Origin: Solirubrobacteraceae bacterium
GTDB taxonomy: Bacteria; Actinomycetota; Thermoleophilia; Solirubrobacterales; Solirubrobacteraceae
Direction: 5' to 3'
Assembly (NCBI GenBank): GCA_016462625.1
Contig: JAEMSV010000019.1
Location: forward strand, 1 to 50,222
DNA: 50,222 nt
Part shown: positions 32,650 to 39,352 of the stretch, piece after piece
Position numbering within the stretch: position 1 is the stretch's first letter
Layout of the letters: each line of letters opens with the position of its first letter
Notes under the pieces: generated by a model
The model's database searches: none
Told to the model about the DNA's origin: nothing
Seen by the model: the letters and a program-made list of their open reading frames with translations, nothing else
Translations under genes and position numbers: made by a program

Positions 32650-34425
32650 TCACGCTGAAGCCAGCAGACCCTCCGTGATCCGGGCGTCCGTCGAGACCAC
32701 CGGCGTCTCCGTCGCGACCCACCGGTCGCCGTCGAAGTACTTCTCGAAGATGTTCTCCGAGGTCCGGGTCGCCAGCGCCTGTGCCGTGAGCGTCGGGTTC
32801 GGGCCGCCGAGCGAGTTCGCGAGCGCGGAGTTGTCAGCCACGAAGAGGCCCTTGACTGCGCGCGCCTCGCACGTGTCGTCCAGGACCGAGTTCTTCGGGT
32901 CCAGCCCCATGCGCATCGAGGACTGCATGTGCAGGAGCAGCGGCGCGGAGTCGATCCGAAAGACCTTCTTCGCACCGGCCGCCCGGAGCACCCGCGCGGA
33001 CTTGTCGGCGAGGAACTCCCGCCGCGCGACCGTCCGCGCCGATCGCTGCAGGAACGGCATCTCGACCCGCCCGAGCGGCCCGTGCTCATCCACCGGCAGC
33101 AGGGGCGAGAGCGTGACCCGGTTGTTCGGCTCCACGTCGTCGCCGGTGATCACCAGCACGTTGAGCATCCGGTCGATGCCGTTCTCCATGGCGTCCATGA
33201 GCTCGGTGCCCGAGGGGCGGCCGGCCGGGCCGTCCCACGCGCCGAGCTTGCCGCGCCCGTTGTTGTAGAGACCGCGGACGCCGCTGGCGCTGAAGCTCAT
33301 GCTGAACGCCTGGAGCGCCGGGGGGAGCCCGCCCTGCTCGATGCAGCCGTTGCCCGGGAAGTCCGCGCGGGCCGCGGATGCGGGGCCCCTGGAGCCGCCC
33401 ACGTCCTTGTCGAAGATGCCGACCAGGTTGTCGACGTAGTGGTCGGTCAGACCGCGGCCGACCCAGTCGTTGGGATTGGGCAGCTTGCTGTTGAGCCAGA
33501 GCCGCGGGGTGTCGACGCAGCCGGCGGCCAGGACGACGACCTTCGCGTCCTCGCGCCGGGTGTCGCGGTCGTCGTTGACGCGGTACGTCACGCCCGTCGC
33601 GACGGTCTCGCCGCCACGCTGCTCGGTGTGCACCTGCGTGACGTAGGCGTCGGTCACGAGCTCGGCCGCGCGTCCGCCGCTGTGCCAGCGGTCAGCGGTC
33701 ACGGCCATCGGCACGTAGCTGTTGTCCGTCGAGCGCTTGGCGACCAGGTTGCGCGGAGCGTCGATCGGGTTCATGCACCCCTGGGTGCAGAAGCCGCAGA
33801 ACGTGCAGCCGAACGCCTCACCGTGGTGCAACCGCGCGCGGTCGCCGGTCAGGCCGGCCGTGCCGCCGGGCTGGAGGATCGCGTTCTCCTGGGGGCGGAA
33901 GGCGTCTCCGGTGGCGTCCTTGCGGGTCTGCACCGTCATTCCGAGCCCTTCGCAGCCGTCGAAGAACGTGCGCTCCTTCGTGCCCATCGCCGCGGTCTGG
34001 ACCGGGAGCGTCGCCTCGACCCACTCGTAGTACGGGATCAGCTCCTCGTACGGGAACGGGAAGGGGAACGCGGTGTCGTACGCCGCGCGGTCGGCGCCGG
34101 TGTACCCGGCGAACGCGCCCGGGTACGCCCGGGGAGAGTTGCCGAAGTAGTGCAGCGTTGTCCCGCCGACCCCGGAGACCTGCCAGACGTACGACGCCTG
34201 CGGCTGATCGCGCAGCCACGCGGGGCGCGCCCGGTTGGCCGGCCCGATGCGGAAGAACCCCGAGGCGGGGTTGAACGCATCGTTCTCGTAGTGGGTCCAC
34301 TCATCGCGCGGCTTGGCGTGCGCCGAGCCGCCCTCGAGGAGCAGCACGTCGAGCCCGCGGGCGGCGAGTTCCTTGGCGACGACCGGCCCACTGCCGCCCG
34401 CCCCGACAACGATCACATCGCGCAT
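32650..34425 (-). CDS. GMC-family FAD dehydrogenase with four-Cys motif (copy 2)
   Basis: This 591-residue protein aligns without visible gaps to copy 1. The FAD motif VVGAGGSGPVVAKELAARG, GVGGTT (86-91), Cys207/210/213/217 (CTFCGFCTQGC) and the C-terminal LFVADNSALANSLGGPNPTLT are all conserved. Differences are scattered, for example the PFPFPYEELI region, suggesting an old duplication with possibly different substrates. No signal peptide. The start TAATG-overlaps the Tat partner gene upstream. Electron transfer probably runs FAD, Fe-S cluster, then an external acceptor; no cytochrome gene is in the window. Confidence 0.87.
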   Translation of the reverse strand: MRDVIVVGAGGSGPVVAKELAARGLDVLLLEGGSAHAKPRDEWTHYENDAFNPASGFFRIGPANRARPAWLRDQPQASYVWQVSGVGGTTLHYFGNSPRAYPGAFAGYTGADRAAYDTAFPFPFPYEELIPYYEWVEATLPVQTAAMGTKERTFFDGCEGLGMTVQTRKDATGDAFRPQENAILQPGGTAGLTGDRARLHHGEAFGCTFCGFCTQGCMNPIDAPRNLVAKRSTDNSYVPMAVTADRWHSGGRAAELVTDAYVTQVHTEQRGGETVATGVTYRVNDDRDTRREDAKVVVLAAGCVDTPRLWLNSKLPNPNDWVGRGLTDHYVDNLVGIFDKDVGGSRGPASAARADFPGNGCIEQGGLPPALQAFSMSFSASGVRGLYNNGRGKLGAWDGPAGRPSGTELMDAMENGIDRMLNVLVITGDDVEPNNRVTLSPLLPVDEHGPLGRVEMPFLQRSARTVARREFLADKSARVLRAAGAKKVFRIDSAPLLLHMQSSMRMGLDPKNSVLDDTCEARAVKGLFVADNSALANSLGGPNPTLTAQALATRTSENIFEKYFDGDRWVATETPVVSTDARITEGLLASA

Positions 34426-35321
34426 TACGCCTCCACCTCACGTCGGTCCTGGTAGTAGCCGAGGAGCTCGGCGTGGCCGTCGGGCGGCTCGGTGAGGCCC
34501 GGCAGGTACTTCGCTTGGTCCCAGCCGATCGGCCGCTTGGTGACCCGGCGGGTCGCGCGGTCGAACGTGGACTGCTCGCTGTAGAGCCCGCCGCTCGGGA
34601 ACGCGAGCAGCGCGTTCGTCAGGAAGTTCAGCAGCGGCGGGAGCCGGCGGCGGAGGTTGGCGTCGAGGATGGTCCCGACCAGCGCCAGCCCCTTGGGGTT
34701 GGGCGACTCCATGTCCCGGAAGACGAGCCCCTTCTCGCGGTAGCTCAGGCGTGCGAACGGCGCGGAGTACGGGCTCGCCCGCAGCAGGGCAGCGGGGACG
34801 AGGAGCGTCGCGGTGACGTTGAGCAGCAGCGTCACGATGATCGGCGCCGGAATCATCGCGTCGTTCTCGATGACGAGCTTCAGCGCTCGGTCGAGCCGCT
34901 GGGCCTCGCCCAGGCCGGCGGCCTTGAGGGACGCCGGCAGCGGCGCGGGAACCGCACCCATCTGCCGGGTGCCCTGCAGGATCACCGGGACCCACAGCTC
35001 GTCGGGGATCGAGATGTAGTTGTTGAACGTCTCCAGCAGGTAGGCCGTCGTCCCGACGGCGACCCCGCCTGGCCTCGGCCGCGAGACGCCCTGCCGGATC
35101 GAGAAGTTGTCGTTGCCCGGGACGCAGAACGCGACCATCGCGTCGAACGTCTCGCGAGAGAGGCCATCCAGCGCCGGCGTCAGCCACTTGACCAGCGCCG
35201 CGATGTCGTCGCGCGTGGCGGCCTGCGCGGGCGCCGAGAGCAGCCCAGAGGGCGCTCCTAACGCGAGTCCGAGCACGCCTGCGCGCGCCAGGAACATCCG
35301 ACGATTGACTGCTGACTCCAC
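34425..35321 (-). CDS. Tat-signal partner subunit of the GMC dehydrogenase (copy 2)
   Basis: The 298-residue protein has a twin-arginine signal (NRRMFLARAGVLGLALGAPS, about 6-25) followed by an Ala-rich AQAA cleavage region. It is similar along its length to copy 1, with shared segments such as RPIGWDQ, LTEPPDGHA, LLGYYQDR and LLLNVTATLL. The GTG start at 35321 has AAGGGAG 6 nt upstream, a good Shine-Dalgarno; the frame is open to 35438 but without coding character. It is the first gene of the second module, after the palindrome-containing promoter at 35368-35396. Confidence 0.82.
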   Translation of the reverse strand: MESAVNRRMFLARAGVLGLALGAPSGLLSAPAQAATRDDIAALVKWLTPALDGLSRETFDAMVAFCVPGNDNFSIRQGVSRPRPGGVAVGTTAYLLETFNNYISIPDELWVPVILQGTRQMGAVPAPLPASLKAAGLGEAQRLDRALKLVIENDAMIPAPIIVTLLLNVTATLLVPAALLRASPYSAPFARLSYREKGLVFRDMESPNPKGLALVGTILDANLRRRLPPLLNFLTNALLAFPSGGLYSEQSTFDRATRRVTKRPIGWDQAKYLPGLTEPPDGHAELLGYYQDRREVEA

Positions 35322-35367
35322 CCTGTTCTCCCTTGCTCGAGACGACCCACACATCCCGCAGGGTGAC

Positions 35368-35396
35368 AACCTATTTGCGAAATTTCGCGGTGTGGA
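35368..35396 (-). promoter_or_regulatory. Promoter with GCGAAATTTCGC palindrome upstream of copy 2 module
   Basis: On the minus strand a -10 TAGGTT (35368-35373) and a weak -35 TCCACA (35391-35396) are 17 nt apart. The spacer contains the perfect 12-bp palindrome GCGAAATTTCGC (35377-35388), AT-rich at its centre unlike the surroundings. This is a typical repressor site geometry. The regulator is not identifiable. Confidence 0.45.
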
Positions 35397-35469
35397 TGTG
35401 GGCAGACGCCACTTCTGGAAGAAGCGGTGCGGTAACACGACACCGCAGGGTCAGGACACCGCGCGTGGG

Positions 35470-36450
35470 TCAGCGCACGACGCGCAGGCCGCCGGGGAGC
35501 ACCCGGAAGACGGCCTCGGAGACGTCGCCGATGTAGTCCCCGTCGACCTCGAGGGGGATCGGGACGTCCGACCGCATCGTCAGCTCGTCGGCGACCGGCA
35601 TCTGCTCGACGTGCTTGTGGTCGATCATGCGGACCTTCGGCGTCAGCAGGCGAAAGGCCAGCGTCGCGACGTCGGGCACGAGTGCCCGGCGCAGCACCAC
35701 TGCGGACAGGGTGCCGCTCTGCAGCGAGGCGCCCTCGCAGAGGTGCAGCGGGTGGTTGCCGAAGTAGGTGAAGGGATCGCCGTTCTGGATGATCGACGTC
35801 ATGCCCTCGACGGCCACGCCGCCGGACGTGACCTCGAAGCGCGGCGGCTTCCAGAGGTAGTCGCGCACAGCGACGTGGACGGCGCGGTAGGCGAAGTACC
35901 AGGGGCCGTGCCGGTGCTTGAGGTGCGGCCGGGCGTCGACCTCCTTGACGACCGCTGCGTCGACGCCGAGGCCGGCGCTGAACGTGAAGTAGCGGTCGTT
36001 GACCTGCGCGAGGTCGATGGTGTCGGGCTTCCAGCGGTCGGCGGTGAGCAGCAGGTGCTCGGTGGCGTCGACGATGTCGCCGGGGATCCCGAGCATCTTG
36101 CAGAGGACGTTGGTCGCGCCGCCGGGCAGGCAGGTGAGCGGCGTGCGCGAACCCGCGAGGCCGTTCGCGCACTCGTTGACGGTGCCGTCGCCGCCGAAGG
36201 AGACGACCGCGTCGTACCCCTCCGACGCAGCCTCACGGCACAGCTCGGTCGCGTGGTTGCGGCGCTGCGTGTCGACGGCCTCGACCTCGTATCGGCCCTC
36301 CAGCGCGAACACGACCAGTCGCTTCAGCCGCTCGGACACGGTCGTCGCGAACGGGTTCGTGATGACGAGCAGGCGCTTGCGCTCGGTCGGCGTCGTCAGG
36401 GCGAACTGCTCGCCGAGCCGCTCGAGGGGGTCGGCATGGGGGGAGGACAT
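35470..36450 (-). CDS. Diacylglycerol/sphingosine kinase-family lipid kinase
   Basis: The 326-residue protein has the DAGK catalytic nucleotide motif SFGGDGTVNE (84-93), the PGGATN segment (109-114) and a C-terminal LEVDGDYIG near 300. Family enzymes phosphorylate diacylglycerol or related lipids in the membrane, as in DgkB and YegS; the actual lipid is unknown. Start ATG at 36450. No membrane helix. It sits alone between the dehydrogenase modules and corA; 95 bp upstream carries two hairpins. Confidence 0.9.
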   Translation of the reverse strand: MSSPHADPLERLGEQFALTTPTERKRLLVITNPFATTVSERLKRLVVFALEGRYEVEAVDTQRRNHATELCREAASEGYDAVVSFGGDGTVNECANGLAGSRTPLTCLPGGATNVLCKMLGIPGDIVDATEHLLLTADRWKPDTIDLAQVNDRYFTFSAGLGVDAAVVKEVDARPHLKHRHGPWYFAYRAVHVAVRDYLWKPPRFEVTSGGVAVEGMTSIIQNGDPFTYFGNHPLHLCEGASLQSGTLSAVVLRRALVPDVATLAFRLLTPKVRMIDHKHVEQMPVADELTMRSDVPIPLEVDGDYIGDVSEAVFRVLPGGLRVVR

Positions 36451-36491
36451 CCGCGCCAGTTACACCGTGGCGCCGGAGGCGTTACCCGATC

Positions 36492-36522
36492 CGCGAGTTT
36501 CGGCCCCCGGCCGAACACTCGC
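36492..36522. repeat. Bulged inverted repeat upstream of the lipid kinase gene
   Basis: CGAGTTTCGGCC and GGCCGAACACTCG pair with a single bulge around a CCC loop. It lies in the corA-kinase gap next to the corA terminator hairpin. It may be a second terminator or a leader structure. Confidence 0.35.
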
Positions 36523-36523
36523 A

Positions 36524-36549
36524 GTGGAAACCGCGTCAGCGGTTTTCAC
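36524..36549 (-). terminator. Hairpin terminator overlapping the corA stop codon
   Basis: GTGAAAACCGC - TGAC - GCGGTTTCCAC on the minus strand is an 11-bp stem with one G-T pair and a 4-nt loop. The corA TGA lies within the first arm. Only a short T stretch lies inside the second arm, as is common in GC-rich genomes. Confidence 0.5.
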
Positions 36550-37550
36550 AGCCATTTGCGGTAGCGGAAGTAGCCCAGCATGCCGACGAGCATGCCGAAC
36601 ATCACGACGATGACGATCCAGAACGCCGCGATGTCGCCCTCCCCGGGGACGCGCACGTTCATGCCGAACACGCTCGCCACGAGGGTGAGCGGCAGGACCA
36701 CGACGCTGATCGACGTGAGCACGCGCAGGATGTCGTTGACGCGATGGGAGATCACCGATTCGTTGGTGGACTCCAGCGCCTCGACGACCTCCTTGTAGTT
36801 CTCGAGCATGTCCCAGATGCGCTCGTTCGCGTCGTTGATGTCGTCGAAGTACATCTCGAGGTCCTCGGCGACGTAGCGCTTCGTCCGCTCGAGGTCGCGC
36901 AGCGCGGTCCGCTGCGGCCGGACGATCTTGCGGAAGTTGATGATCTCCTGCTTGACGTTGGAGATGTCCCGCACGATCTCCTCGGAGTGGCCCTCGAAGA
37001 TGTCGTCCTCAAGCCGCTCGAGCTTGTTGCCCATCTTGCGCAGCATCGGGAACGAGGCGTCGACGCAGCCGTCGACGATCTTGTAGAGCAGGTAGCCGGC
37101 GCCCTTGCCGAACAGGCTGTCGCGCACGTCCTCGCGCGCACGGCAGCGCTCGAACAGGTACTCGAGCGGCTGGATCGGCTCGTTGGGGAGCGTGATGACG
37201 TAGTCGGGCCCGATGAAGACGTCGAGCTCGGCGGCGTTCAGCCGGCCGACCGTCTTGTCGTAGCGCGGGAAGTGCAGGACGACGAACTGGTAGTCGTCGT
37301 ACTCGTCGACCTTCGGGCGCTGGTTGCGCGAGTAGACGTCCTCGTAGTCGAGGGTGTGGAAGTCGAAGTGCTCCTCGAGCCACGCGCGCTCGAGTGCGCC
37401 GGGGCGCTCGATGTTGATCCAGCGGAGGCCCGGGGCCTCCACGATCTCGACGTTCGGGGTCTCGGAATCAGGCTCGTGACGAGCCGGCGGGATGCCGCGG
37501 GAGCGAGCGCGCACGGGCCGACCGAAGCGGGGCTTGGGTAGGTTCGGCAT
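36546..37550 (-). CDS. corA: CorA-family magnesium/divalent cation transporter
   Basis: The 334-residue protein has the signature GMN at 296-298 (VFGMNVRVPGEGD) at the end of TM1 (about 275-296), TM2 at ~309-327 and a positively charged C-terminus RYRKWL. The long acidic N-terminal domain (YEDVYSRNQRPKVDEYDDY) and long helices (LERLEDDIFEGHSEEIVRDI) form the cytoplasmic funnel. The gene is divergent from the riboswitch operon. The start ATG at 37550 lacks a clear Shine-Dalgarno. Confidence 0.93.
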   Translation of the reverse strand: MPNLPKPRFGRPVRARSRGIPPARHEPDSETPNVEIVEAPGLRWINIERPGALERAWLEEHFDFHTLDYEDVYSRNQRPKVDEYDDYQFVVLHFPRYDKTVGRLNAAELDVFIGPDYVITLPNEPIQPLEYLFERCRAREDVRDSLFGKGAGYLLYKIVDGCVDASFPMLRKMGNKLERLEDDIFEGHSEEIVRDISNVKQEIINFRKIVRPQRTALRDLERTKRYVAEDLEMYFDDINDANERIWDMLENYKEVVEALESTNESVISHRVNDILRVLTSISVVVLPLTLVASVFGMNVRVPGEGDIAAFWIVIVVMFGMLVGMLGYFRYRKWL

Positions 37551-37637
37551 GGCGACTTGGAGGCTCGTCCAGGGTGGGCATCAGCGGTTCGTCCATCTTC
37601 GACTCACTTCAAAGTGTACCTCCGTCAAGTCCGTTGC

Positions 37638-37643
37638 TAAGCT
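37638..37643 (+). promoter_or_regulatory. Extended -10 (TTGCTAAGCT) for the riboswitch operon
   Basis: TAAGCT preceded by TGC lies about 13 nt before the riboswitch. A TSS near 37650 would put the aptamer at the very 5' end. No good -35 at 17 nt, which extended -10 promoters can do without. Confidence 0.4.
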
Positions 37644-37655
37644 GCCGAACGACAT

Positions 37656-37772
37656 AGCTGGACACATCCAGAGGGGTGGAGGGACTGGCCCGATGAAACC
37701 CCGGCAACCATCTCGTCGCATTGCGACGGGAACGGTGCCAATTCCTGATAGATGCGGCCGGAGCTTCCAGAA
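37656..37772 (+). promoter_or_regulatory. SAM-I (S-box) riboswitch
   Basis: The S-box core is nearly complete: AGAGGGGTGGAGGGACTGG at 37670-37688, then CCCGATGAAACCCCGGCAACC, a P3 hairpin (CGTCGC-ATT-GCGACG), and CGGTGCCAATTCCTG at 37733-37747. P1 can form from CTGGA (37658-37662) with TCCAG (37766-37770) plus TCC/GGA. S-box RNAs bind S-adenosylmethionine and switch off methionine and sulfur genes. Boundaries are approximate to about 5 nt; P4 is weakly defined. Confidence 0.92.
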
Positions 37773-37776
37773 GAGC

Positions 37777-37798
37777 CTCCGCCACAACCTACGCGGAG
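37777..37798 (+). promoter_or_regulatory. Shine-Dalgarno sequestering hairpin (riboswitch expression platform)
   Basis: CTCCGC (37777-37782) pairs perfectly with GCGGAG (37793-37798), which contains the GGAG Shine-Dalgarno 6 nt before the ATG at 37805. CTCCG can instead pair with CGGAG at 37759-37763, part of the P1 3' strand. Binding of SAM should stabilise P1, release CTCCGC and hide the ribosome site: an OFF switch on translation. Confidence 0.6.
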
Positions 37799-37804
37799 AA
37801 TTCC

Positions 37805-39073
37805 ATGGGAGCCACACACCTGAAGTGCCGGGAATGTTCGACGGAGTACGCGCTGGAAGCCAGCTTCGTCTGCAATCGCTGTTTCGGTCCGCTCGAGGTC
37901 GCCTACGACCACAGCGGCCTCGGCGATGACCCGGCGGCCACGCGCCGTCGGATCCAGGGCGGTCCGCAGAACATCTGGCGCTACGCCGACTTCCTGCCGC
38001 TGGCCTCGCCGCCGGCGCCGTCGCAGCGCGTCGGCTCGATCGTCGGCCTGCCGGCCGGCTGCACGCCGCTGATCAAGGCCGACCGCCTGGCCGAGCGCCT
38101 CGGCCTGGGTGAGGTGTGGGTCAAGAACGACGCCCACAACCCCACGCACTCGTTCAAGGACCGCGTCGTCGCCGTCGCGGCGCAGCGCGCCCGTGAGCTC
38201 GGCTTCGACACGCTCGCCTGCGCGTCGACGGGCAACCTGGCCAACGCCGTCGCCGCCGCCAGCGCCGCGATGGGGATGGACTCCTACGTGTTCATCCCGA
38301 GCAACCTCGAGGAGCAGAAGATCCTCGCGACGGGGATCTACGGCACGAACCTCGTGAAGATCCGCGGCAACTACGACGACGTCAACCGGCTCTGCCTCGA
38401 GCTCTGCGGCGAGCACGAGAACTGGGCGTTCGTCAACGTCAACATGCGGCCGTACTACGCCGAGGGCTCGAAGACCCTCGCGTACGAGATCGCCGAGCAG
38501 CTCGGGTTCCAGACGCCGGACCGCCTCGTGGTCCCGATCGCGTCGGGCTCGCTGTTCACGAAGATCGCCAAGGGCTTCCGCGAGTGGCTCGACCTTGGTC
38601 TGGCCGAGGGCGACATCCCCACGATGAGCGGCGCGCAGGCCGCGGGCTGCTCGCCGGTCGCCACGGCGTTCGGTGAGGGTCGCAACGTCTGCAAGCCCGT
38701 CAAGCCGGACACGATCGCCAAGTCGCTGGCCATCGGCAACCCGGCCGACGGCCCGTACGCGATCGACCTCGCCAACGACACCGGCGGCACGATCGATTCG
38801 GTCACCGACGACGAGATCCGCGAGGGCATCAAGCTGCTCGCCGAGACGACCGGCATCTTCACGGAGACGGCCGGCGGCGTCACGACGGCCACGCTGAAGA
38901 AGCTGGCCGACCGCGGCGAGATCGCCCGCGACGAGCGCGTCGTGCTGGTCATCACCGGTGACGGCCTGAAGACGCTCGACGCCGTCCGCGGCTCGTTCGA
39001 GTCCTACGAGATCGACGCCACGACGGCCGATTTCGACGCAACGGTTCCCACTCCCACGAAGGCGACGGTGTAG
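37805..39073 (+). CDS. Threonine-synthase-like PLP enzyme under SAM riboswitch control
   Basis: The 422-residue fold-type II PLP enzyme has an N-terminal zinc ribbon (Cys8, Cys11, Cys23, Cys26) and Lys118 as the expected PLP lysine in NPTHSFKDR. ASTGNLANAVAAASAAMG is the phosphate/PLP loop. By homology it is called threonine synthase (phosphohomoserine to threonine). Three things argue for another reaction: the SAM-I riboswitch upstream, the adjoining CysO-like carrier (next start directly after this stop), and His in place of the usual Gly in NPTGSFKDR. I infer homocysteine synthesis from phospho- or acetyl-homoserine. A true threonine synthase remains possible. Start fixed by GGAG 6 nt upstream. 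Confidence 0.75.
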   Translation: MGATHLKCRECSTEYALEASFVCNRCFGPLEVAYDHSGLGDDPAATRRRIQGGPQNIWRYADFLPLASPPAPSQRVGSIVGLPAGCTPLIKADRLAERLGLGEVWVKNDAHNPTHSFKDRVVAVAAQRARELGFDTLACASTGNLANAVAAASAAMGMDSYVFIPSNLEEQKILATGIYGTNLVKIRGNYDDVNRLCLELCGEHENWAFVNVNMRPYYAEGSKTLAYEIAEQLGFQTPDRLVVPIASGSLFTKIAKGFREWLDLGLAEGDIPTMSGAQAAGCSPVATAFGEGRNVCKPVKPDTIAKSLAIGNPADGPYAIDLANDTGGTIDSVTDDEIREGIKLLAETTGIFTETAGGVTTATLKKLADRGEIARDERVVLVITGDGLKTLDAVRGSFESYEIDATTADFDATVPTPTKATV

Positions 39074-39346
39074 ATGCCGGTCACGGTCAAGCTTCCCACC
39101 CAGCTGCGCGACGCCGCCGGCGGCGCCAGCCAGGCGTCCGTCGAGGGCGGGACCGTGGGTGAGGCTCTTGAGGCGCTGTTCACGCAGCACGGTGAGCTGC
39201 GCGAGCGGCTCTTCCAGGACGGCGAGCTGCGGCGCTTCGTCAACGTCTACCTCGCCGGTGAGGACATCCGGTACCTCGAGGGCCTCGACACCGCGGTCCC
39301 CGCGGGTGGCGAGCTGACGATCCTCCCGGCTGTCGCCGGCGGCTGA
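39074..39346 (+). CDS. CysO/ThiS/MoaD-like sulfur carrier protein
   Basis: The 90-residue ubiquitin-fold protein ends in ILPAVAGG. The free Gly-Gly terminus is the site of adenylation and thiocarboxylate formation by an E1-like enzyme (MoeB/MoeZ type). The segment RRFVNVYLAGEDIRYLEGLDT closely recalls mycobacterial CysO, which gives sulfur to the cysteine synthase CysM. Here the partner is the threonine-synthase-like enzyme whose stop codon abuts this ATG. No E1 or Mec-type protease gene is in the window. Carrier role very likely; the receiving enzyme is inferred from context. Confidence 0.9.
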   Translation: MPVTVKLPTQLRDAAGGASQASVEGGTVGEALEALFTQHGELRERLFQDGELRRFVNVYLAGEDIRYLEGLDTAVPAGGELTILPAVAGG

Positions 39347-39352
39347 CGCGGG

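Larger units (their letters stand above)
29886..35321 (-). repeat. Tandem duplication of a two-gene dehydrogenase module
   Basis: The order partner-dehydrogenase-partner-dehydrogenase repeats in the same direction. Dehydrogenases are both 591 residues with identical motif positions, and partners are 300 and 298 residues. The two modules are separated by 86 bp carrying a perfect hairpin. No transposase or flanking direct repeat is visible. Confidence 0.85.

Noticed and set aside
29886..35321. Composite transposon as source of the dehydrogenase duplication
   Set aside because: No transposase, terminal inverted repeats or target duplications are visible around the modules.
35401..35469. Extension of the copy 2 Tat protein to 35438
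   Set aside because: The added residues are not coding-like, while GTG 35321 has a good Shine-Dalgarno and puts the twin-arginine motif at the usual place.
37656..37772. SAM-IV or cobalamin riboswitch instead of SAM-I
   Set aside because: The GGAGGGACTGGCCCGATGAA and GGTGCCAATTCC core fits SAM-I directly; no B12 box is present.
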